From the NCBI GenBank assembly GCA_015832175.1, contig WJXW01000017.1, forward strand, positions 1,256,979-1,320,978: a stretch of DNA of 64,000 nt, given 5' to 3'. Positions 57,887 to 64,000 of this stretch are shown here, piece after piece; the stretch's first letter is position 1, and every line of letters begins with the position of its first letter. Both the position numbers and the translations under genes were made by a program. The notes beneath the pieces are model-generated. The model searched no databases. It had not been told where the DNA came from and saw only the letters and a list, made by a program, of their open reading frames with translations. The stretch comes from Paraphaeosphaeria minitans (lineage: Eukaryota > Ascomycota > Dothideomycetes > Pleosporales > Didymosphaeriaceae).

Positions 57887-60800
57887 ATGGAGTTCTGCTG
57901 GGACGCTCGAGCTTCCGCGTCAAGCCCAGCTAACAGAGTACTAACATCACCACATCAACAGAACTCTCAGCAGCAACAGCAACTAGCAGGAGAAAACTTA
58001 GCGCAAGCTAATATACAAAAGTATATTCATTTTGTTAAGGAGTACGGCGTGCTTTGCTGCAGCGAGCACAAAGCCGGCATAGAAAATCTCGATGTACATC
58101 TCCGTCAAAAGCATAGTGTACCAGTTAACGAACGGAGGAAATTCATTGAAAGCTGCGCTCTTTTGAGAAGACAAGGGCTGGGCAGCGTTACGCTACCAGA
58201 CGCTGGCGGACCGCCAATCCAGGTCCTAGGAGCGCCGTTGGACGGCTTCCAATGCAAGCAGCCAGCATGCAGCTATCTTACGCGAAACAAGGGCCAGATA
58301 CGACTACACTGCAACAGTCATGGGTTAGCGTTCAAGACGGGATCAGATGCGCTCTACCAGAAGGTAAAGATGCAGTCTTTCTTCCCCGCTTCAGGACGGC
58401 AGCGGTACTTTGTAGTTTGCGTCCCCGATGTAGCGGACAGCGGAGCAGACGCTAGGGCGCATAAAGAAGAGGTGGAAGACATTCTGGCAGAGTACGCGCG
58501 AACGCAGGAGGAGAGGAAGCGGCAAGAGCAGGTGATGGATGCAGAAGTCGCAAAGACAGACAAGACAGGCTGGTGGAAGTTTACAGAGTGGCCAGAGCAC
58601 TTTGCGAACCGCAACTGCGTGCACCTTGCCCACGCGATCCGGCTGCCGCGCCGGGACGAGCCCAAGCTGCAGAAGGCCGCGCGGGCTGTGGAGCAGCTGG
58701 TGGAGCAGAGCGTCCGAGGGCTGTCCTCGCTACCACGTGAGACCCGACGATGGGTGAAGAGTGCGCAGGCCAACGAGATCCACCAGCAGCCGATAGCCCG
58801 ACTGCAGAACCCAGAGAGCCAGGCGCGCTATGCTGGGTACATTGTGATGTTCGTGTGCTATGTCCTACGTATCGTCGCCGCCGAAGAAGCGGACAAGGAG
58901 AGCGAGGACACGGAGAGTAGCGAGGGCAGCAGCACCGACGACAGCAGCGACGGCGACGGCAGCAGCAGCGACTGCAGTGATGAGAGCCCGCCCGAGGCCC
59001 ACACAGGTCGCCGAGTCAAAGTTGATCCCATGAAGGACGCGCGGGAGATGTTCCCATGGAAAGAGGACCAAAAGCTGCTGGCCACCATGCTCTGGGAGGC
59101 CCTGGACAGCAACGACGAAGCCGGCCACATCGTCCTAGTGCGCCGGATGCTTAGTACGTTCATCATGACGACCTACATCCGCAGTCCGTTTGAGAGCGGG
59201 CTCGTTCACTTTGCTGCTGTGCTTGGGTTCGATTCAGAGACACGTCGACTGCGCACCGCGAAGAACTATTCGTATCTAGTGGCTGGGATGGTGTACTGCG
59301 TTCGGGTGATCAGTGTCGAACACCTACTTCCGCCCGCGCAACGGGAACAGCAGGGCTTGGTGGAACGTGACCACTATCTTGACCTGAGAAAGCGCTTCCT
59401 AGCGGACGGGTCCTTCAGCCCGACGAGCCAGCTGCTTAGTCTGCTGGCCTATGGCAAGTTCATCGGCATGAATACCGGCAACGCGGGCAACGCCTTCTGG
59501 TCAGAGGATAAGAAGATCTTCTACCTCAACGGTAGACCCATCGTTATACACCATTTCCAGCTGATGGCCCAAGAACTGTTGACCGAGCTGGAGGACCTGC
59601 TCTGGGGTGAGCTGCTCTGGGTCCGCAGTCCCGGTCAGCGTTTCCCGATCCGGCTCGACCTGATTCAGGACGATGTCGCGTGCACACGACGCGGCATGTC
59701 CTTTGTCACGCACGGGAACAACGGCCTGGAGAATGGCTTGCGATGGATGCTCGAACGGATGATGCAGGACGAGCAGGGTCGGAAGCTCCGCTCCGGAGAT
59801 GGGACTTGGAACGTTGCACGCGTGAAGCTGTACCTGCGCAGTGTCAAGCGCTTCAAGGAGCTGGAGCTTGCCAATCTCCACATTGACGAGGGAATGCCAG
59901 GTCGGGGCACCGAGATCACGTCGATGCGGTTCCGCAACGGAGCACTGCAGGACCGCAACCTCTTCGTGATGGACGGACAGATCATGACGGTGGTCCGTTA
60001 CTACAAGTCGCAGTCGCAGTTCGACAAGCCCAAGGTCATCCCAAGGTTCCTGCCCTCGCGGCTCTCGCAGGTGCTCGTTGTGTACCTGGCGTACGTGCAG
60101 CCGTTCGAAGAGTACCTGACCGTGGAGGTGCTGGGCGGCAGCTTCACCGACTACCTGTGGGCCAACGAGCAGGGTCCGTGGCACACGGATCACCTGACGC
60201 GGGTGCTGAAGCGCGAGACGGGCAAGCACCTGGGGGTGGCGCTGAACACGCTCGACTACCGACACACGGCGGTGGGGATTGGGCGGGAGGTGGTTGGGGA
60301 TGTGTTTGGGCGGGGTTACCAAGACGAGGTGGGTGAGATTGAAGAGCCCGAGGTCGACGAGGACGGTGAGAGCCCGTTGGAGCTGCAGAGCGCGCGGACG
60401 ACCAAGATCGGCCTGGCCAACTACAGCGTGCCCATCGATATTGTGAAGCATCTCAGCATGCGTTCGATCGAGACCTTCCGGCCGCTCAGTCGGCGCTGGC
60501 ACGAGTTTCTAGGTGTGGATGGGCACGAGGTACGACCCAGTGCAGCCAGGAAGCGGCGATGGGAAGAAGAAGGAGACGGTCAAGACAAAGGGAGAGATGA
60601 TCTCGCCGTGGTCGTGCCGCAGAAGAAAACCAAACCAGGGGGTGTCACTGCGAGTGCGATGTCTAGAGCGATGCAGCAGGCACTTGGCCAGGCTACTGCA
60701 TCGTTCAAGTCGGACGAGCAGGAACAGGCCATGTTCGCTATGGTGAACGGTCAGACACCGCTGGTGGTCGTGCTCCCCACAGGTGGAGGCAAGAGTCTGC

Positions 60801-62308
60801 TGTTCATGGTGCCGGCCTGCCTCGACCATGCTGGCGTGACCGTGGTTGTGGTGCCGTTCCGCGCGCTGATCGAGGACCTGGCAACGCGTATCCGCGCGCG
60901 CGGTATCGACTGCGTGGAATGGGTTAACCACGAGACGAACCCGGCCTCCGTCATGCTGGTTGGTGCTGATGTCGCCGGCGGCGCGGGGTTCCTGAAGTAT
61001 GCCAGCTCGCTGAAGGATAAGAAGCAGCTGCAGCGGGTGGTGATTGACGAGTGCCATCTCATCATCACCTCCAGCCATTGGCGGCCGAAGCTGGCGAAGC
61101 TGCGGAATCTGCGCGTGCTTGCATGCCCGATCGTACTGCTGACGGCGACGCTACCGCCCGTGCTGGAGGGGGTGTTGGGTAGAAGCATGTTGATTCAAGC
61201 TGCCACCTACATCCGGGCCAGCACGGTGCGGCCCAACATCCGGTATTACGTGTCGTGGTGTGGGCGAGGTAAGGCCATGGAGGCAGCACTGGCCATGTGT
61301 CGACGGCGGCAGGAACAGCTGCGGGGTGGCCAGAAAGGCGTCATCTACTGCCACAGCAGGACTGCATGCGAAATGCTGGCAGGGGCGCTGGGCTGCAAGC
61401 ACTACCACGCTGGCGAGTTGGATCGAACCGAGATCCTCGCCAGCTGGCTGGACGAAGGCGGGCTCATCGTGGCAACATCAGCGCTCGGTACTGGGGTTAA
61501 CTTTCCCAGCATCGTGTTCGTCTTGCACGTAGGCATGCCATGGAGCATGATCGACTACTGCCAGGAGAGTGGGCGTGCGGGGCGTAGCGGCGAGGTGGCG
61601 GACTCGGTCATCATCGTCGAGCCAGGTGAGGTGGAGAGGCGAATCCGGGAGGGTGGAGCGTCGGTGGACGTGTGCGCGATGGGCATGTTCATCGAGAGCG
61701 AAGGCTGCCGGCGCGGGAAGATGAGCGAGTACATGGATGGGCAGCGGGTAGTGTGCAGTGACATGGACTCGGCTGGGTGCGATCGATGCGGTGAGGGCCG
61801 GATCGAGTGGCAGCAGGCCCAGTCGCTCGCGGCGAGTGAGTGGCAAGAGGTGGAGGCAAGCATGGACGAGCTGCGGGCCGGGTGTGCGATATGCTGGGTG
61901 CTGGGGCGGGCAGGCTGGCAAGAGCACAGAACGATGCTGTGCACGGCGCAGCCCATGATGATGGGGAGGGACATGGACGAGTTCCGGCGAGGGGTGCGCG
62001 ACGCTGGGAACTGCCACAGCTGTCGAAGGTGCTGGGTGAGCCAGAAGTGGTGCGCGACAGGGCAGGACGTCGCGAACTCGTGCCAGTGGCCGAACATTGT
62101 GATTCCTGTGGCCAGGGCAGCAACGGGGATTGCGGATGGGCTTGAGATCATTCGGCAGTGCGGGTTCCAGGGCGAGTGCGAGGTTTCGTGCCAGGCGTAC
62201 CAGGTATGGCTTGGACAGCGCCATTGTGAACGTATCTGGGGCGAATTTCTTAGTAATGCAATGGTAGTAGCTATAAGAGTTATTATAAAACTTAAAGAGA
62301 AGAATTAG
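57887..62308 (+). CDS. Telomere-linked RecQ-type DNA helicase
   Basis: A single intact 1473-codon frame about 1.6 kb from the telomere repeats. A Gln-rich N-terminus leads into two zinc-finger-like segments (CCSEHKAGIENLDVHLRQKH, about 57-76, and CKQPACSYLTRNKG...H, about 123-145) like the OrsD/DUF3505 region often found with these helicases. An acidic Ser-rich linker lies at about 331-370. The SF2 helicase core starts near residue 930: Walker A LPTGGGKSLLFMVPA (about 964), DECH box VVIDECHLI (about 1052), motif III LLTATLPP, VIYCHSRTACEML, and motif VI YCQESGRAGRSG (about 1224). A Cys-rich C-terminus follows (CDRCGEGRIEW, CHSCRRCWVSQKWC). Base composition is GC-rich and RIP-free, unlike both flanks. 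The last 18 or so codons are AT-rich, so the original C-terminus may have been longer. S. pombe tlh1 and similar fungal genes share this location. Confidence 0.95.
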   Translation: MEFCWDARASASSPANRVLTSPHQQNSQQQQQLAGENLAQANIQKYIHFVKEYGVLCCSEHKAGIENLDVHLRQKHSVPVNERRKFIESCALLRRQGLGSVTLPDAGGPPIQVLGAPLDGFQCKQPACSYLTRNKGQIRLHCNSHGLAFKTGSDALYQKVKMQSFFPASGRQRYFVVCVPDVADSGADARAHKEEVEDILAEYARTQEERKRQEQVMDAEVAKTDKTGWWKFTEWPEHFANRNCVHLAHAIRLPRRDEPKLQKAARAVEQLVEQSVRGLSSLPRETRRWVKSAQANEIHQQPIARLQNPESQARYAGYIVMFVCYVLRIVAAEEADKESEDTESSEGSSTDDSSDGDGSSSDCSDESPPEAHTGRRVKVDPMKDAREMFPWKEDQKLLATMLWEALDSNDEAGHIVLVRRMLSTFIMTTYIRSPFESGLVHFAAVLGFDSETRRLRTAKNYSYLVAGMVYCVRVISVEHLLPPAQREQQGLVERDHYLDLRKRFLADGSFSPTSQLLSLLAYGKFIGMNTGNAGNAFWSEDKKIFYLNGRPIVIHHFQLMAQELLTELEDLLWGELLWVRSPGQRFPIRLDLIQDDVACTRRGMSFVTHGNNGLENGLRWMLERMMQDEQGRKLRSGDGTWNVARVKLYLRSVKRFKELELANLHIDEGMPGRGTEITSMRFRNGALQDRNLFVMDGQIMTVVRYYKSQSQFDKPKVIPRFLPSRLSQVLVVYLAYVQPFEEYLTVEVLGGSFTDYLWANEQGPWHTDHLTRVLKRETGKHLGVALNTLDYRHTAVGIGREVVGDVFGRGYQDEVGEIEEPEVDEDGESPLELQSARTTKIGLANYSVPIDIVKHLSMRSIETFRPLSRRWHEFLGVDGHEVRPSAARKRRWEEEGDGQDKGRDDLAVVVPQKKTKPGGVTASAMSRAMQQALGQATASFKSDEQEQAMFAMVNGQTPLVVVLPTGGGKSLLFMVPACLDHAGVTVVVVPFRALIEDLATRIRARGIDCVEWVNHETNPASVMLVGADVAGGAGFLKYASSLKDKKQLQRVVIDECHLIITSSHWRPKLAKLRNLRVLACPIVLLTATLPPVLEGVLGRSMLIQAATYIRASTVRPNIRYYVSWCGRGKAMEAALAMCRRRQEQLRGGQKGVIYCHSRTACEMLAGALGCKHYHAGELDRTEILASWLDEGGLIVATSALGTGVNFPSIVFVLHVGMPWSMIDYCQESGRAGRSGEVADSVIIVEPGEVERRIREGGASVDVCAMGMFIESEGCRRGKMSEYMDGQRVVCSDMDSAGCDRCGEGRIEWQQAQSLAASEWQEVEASMDELRAGCAICWVLGRAGWQEHRTMLCTAQPMMMGRDMDEFRRGVRDAGNCHSCRRCWVSQKWCATGQDVANSCQWPNIVIPVARAATGIADGLEIIRQCGFQGECEVSCQAYQVWLGQRHCERIWGEFLSNAMVVAIRVIIKLKEKN

Positions 62309-63760
62309 GCCTAGAATATAGTACTTTACTTCTATTTTTTAAAAAATCTCACTTTGTACATATTATAGTAGAGTTAGCCTATCTATTATAGATTTTATTT
62401 TACTTTACTATATATTAGTATAATAGGATGTAAGTTTTAGAAATTATAGAAAAAATAGAAACTAGAGTCTTCTAGAAGAGTTTAGGAATTGTATAAAATA
62501 AGTAAATTTCTAAAAACCTAAGTACTAGTATTGATACTATCTTATAACTTATTAGAATTTAATAAAATTATAATTAAACTATATTTCTACTTTTTTATAA
62601 ACTTTACCACTAGTTATTAAATAGTAGTATATTTTTTTATATACTTATAATAATTTTTACTTATTTAGTAATCATAAGTTTTACTTTAAATAGTTTATAC
62701 TAATAGTATTATATAACTACTAGAGTGAAACTAAATTTAATTTTATATTAATAATTTATATTTCTATTAAAAAGAGAATATAAAAGAAATTATTAAAGTA
62801 GTAGTATTTATAAGTAGAAGTAGGACTTATAAATAATAAAACTAAATTACTAAACTATGTAGTAGATAATAAATAATTTCTAGTTATTATAAAATTAAGA
62901 AAAAAAAACTAAAGGGTTATTTTTTATTAAAGGGAAAATATATATTTCTAAAGTTATAGAAAATATAAAGTAATATAACTTTTTAAAAAGTAATATAAGG
63001 TAAAGTTATTAACTATTCTATACAGGTATATAAGGTCGTGTTAAGCTATATAAAAGGATATAAATTATTATAAAGGGACATAAAGCTATATAAAGTAATA
63101 TGTAGTAAAGTTATTAAATATTTTATAAAGTTATATAAGGTTGTATTAAGTTATATAAAGGGATATAAATTATTATAAAGTAATATAAAGGTATATAAAG
63201 TAATATAAAGTAAAGTTATATAAGGTTGTATTAAGTTATATAAAGTGATATAAATTACTATAAAGCTATATAAAGTGATATATGGTAAAGTTATTAGATA
63301 TTTAATAAAGTTATATAAAGTGATATAAATTGTAATAAAGTAATATAAAGCTATATAATACTATATAACTTTCTATAAAATAGTATAAGGTACAGTTATT
63401 AAATATTTTATAAAGGTTTATAAAGTAGTGTTAAGTTGTATAAAGTGATATAAAGTAACATAACTTTCTATAAAGGGATGTAAGGTGAAGTTATTAAATG
63501 TTATATAAAGTGGTATAAAGCTATATAAAGTAAAATAAAGTTATGTAGAGTAATATAGGATGGACTTATTAAATGTTGTTTAAAGTTATTAGTTATACTA
63601 TAAAACAAACTTAGTAAGGAGAGAAGAATAAGCTTCTTATTATAAAACTTTATATAGTAGAGAAAAGTTAGGACTTTTTTAGAAAAGAGATATAATATTA
63701 TAACTAGATAAGGAGTATACTAATATAAGTTAAAGGGAGTTAAAGTAGGGAAAAATCTTG
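62309..63760. other. Very AT-rich subtelomeric spacer, no genes
   Basis: Composition drops at about 62250, inside the helicase gene's last codons. There are no long open frames and very few C residues on the plus strand. It differs in texture from the RIP-damaged retroelements: G-poor, TAT/AAA/TTA-rich. Confidence 0.85.
62980..63600. repeat. Degenerate TATAAAG-type short tandem array
   Basis: Dozens of near-copies of TATAAAG followed by a 2-6 bp spacer (for example TATAAAGTGATATAAA and TATAAAGTAATATAAAG). A higher-order unit recurs: AAGTTATTAAATATTTTATAAAG appears in slightly changed form at about 63003, 63112, 63287, 63397 and 63491, roughly every 90-180 bp. Confidence 0.8.
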
Positions 63761-63761
63761 A

Positions 63762-63835
63762 GGTAGAATAGGAAACCCGTTTATAAGTGTATAGGAGAGG
63801 TAGGATAGGAAACCCGTTCGTGAGTGCAAGGGAGA
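63762..63835. repeat. 37-bp telomere-adjacent repeat x2
   Basis: Units 63762-63798 and 63799-63835 both contain TAGGAAACCCGTT and end GGAGA. The inner unit has A or T at positions where the telomere-side unit has G or C, nearly all transitions. Confidence 0.9.
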
Positions 63836-63880
63836 GGTGGGGTGGGTGGGCCCGTCGGGATGGGAAGAACCGCTGGTGCG

Positions 63881-64000
63881 TAGGGTTAGGGTTAGGGTTA
63901 GGGTTAGGGTTAGGGTTAGGGTTAGGGTTAGGGTTAGGGTTAGGGTTAGGGTTAGGGTTAGGGTTAGGGTTAGGGTTAGGGTTAGGGTTAGGGTTAGGGT
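63881..64000 (+). repeat. Telomere, (TTAGGG) about 20 copies
   Basis: An uninterrupted TTAGGG array running to the window edge, with the G-rich strand 5'->3' towards the end, so this is the right end of a chromosome or scaffold. A short G-rich transition (GGTGGGGTGGGTGGG) lies just inside it. Confidence 0.99.

Noticed and set aside
59501..60502. 333-codon minus-strand frame inside the helicase gene
   Set aside because: Antisense reading of a GC-rich coding region; no domain recognised, and the sense frame is clearly the helicase.
62980..63600. TATAAAG runs as promoter TATA boxes
   Set aside because: Dozens of copies in a gene-free AT-rich satellite next to the telomere; there is no gene downstream to be driven.

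Overview
The window is the right-hand end of a filamentous ascomycete chromosome. It closes with about 20 TTAGGG repeats (63881-64000). Short GT-AG introns, the gene content (endopolygalacturonase, HET-C2-type glycolipid transfer protein, NAD-isocitrate dehydrogenase, SERINC) and AT-rich blocks of retrotransposons full of TpA and stop codons (the signature of RIP, repeat-induced point mutation) suggest a Dothideomycete, probably Pleosporales. That placement is inferred from protein style; no database search was possible.

There are two compartments. Bases 1 to about 30.4 kb are gene-rich with ordinary base composition: a partial gene, an anion:cation-symporter-type MFS carrier, a membrane-anchored disordered protein with an Atg8-binding-like tail, a second (Mch1/nodulin-like) MFS carrier, SERINC/TMS1, a zinc-less MDR oxidoreductase, an unrecognised secreted protein, a GH28 endopolygalacturonase, an SDR oxidoreductase, two small divergent single-pass membrane proteins, a Ser/Ala-rich GPI-type wall protein, IMP2, GLTP, IDH1, a SAM-methyltransferase-like protein and a pirin. 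These look like independent genes, not one pathway cluster. A degraded Harbinger-like TIR element with a TAA target duplication lies between the methyltransferase and pirin genes.

From about 30.4 to 57.1 kb the sequence is a nest of RIP-damaged LTR retrotransposons. There are two complete or nearly complete Ty3/gypsy chromovirus copies with 410-411 bp LTRs (A, 31304-40865; D, 49753-56336, reversed), a chimeric copy (B, 42044-48691), a gypsy fragment, and three copies or pieces of a gag-only LTR family (N) with 238 bp LTRs. Target-site duplications survive and differ only by C/T or G/A changes, so the insertion order can be read: A entered N1, N2 entered A, D entered the LTR of N3. The gypsy copies carry remains of an antisense Cys-rich/coiled-coil ORF between the integrase chromodomain and the 3' LTR, and this 3' module (antisense ORF plus U3) differs between copies with nearly identical gag-pol.

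The last 7 kb is the subtelomere: a 33-bp tandem repeat, one intact 1473-codon telomere-linked RecQ-type helicase (57887-62308) that is GC-rich and free of RIP damage, a very AT-rich stretch dominated by TATAAAG-like repeats, two 37-bp telomere-adjacent repeats, and the telomere.

Exon coordinates were worked out by eye from GT/AG signals and reading frame. Most boundaries are good to the base where stated; others are approximate.
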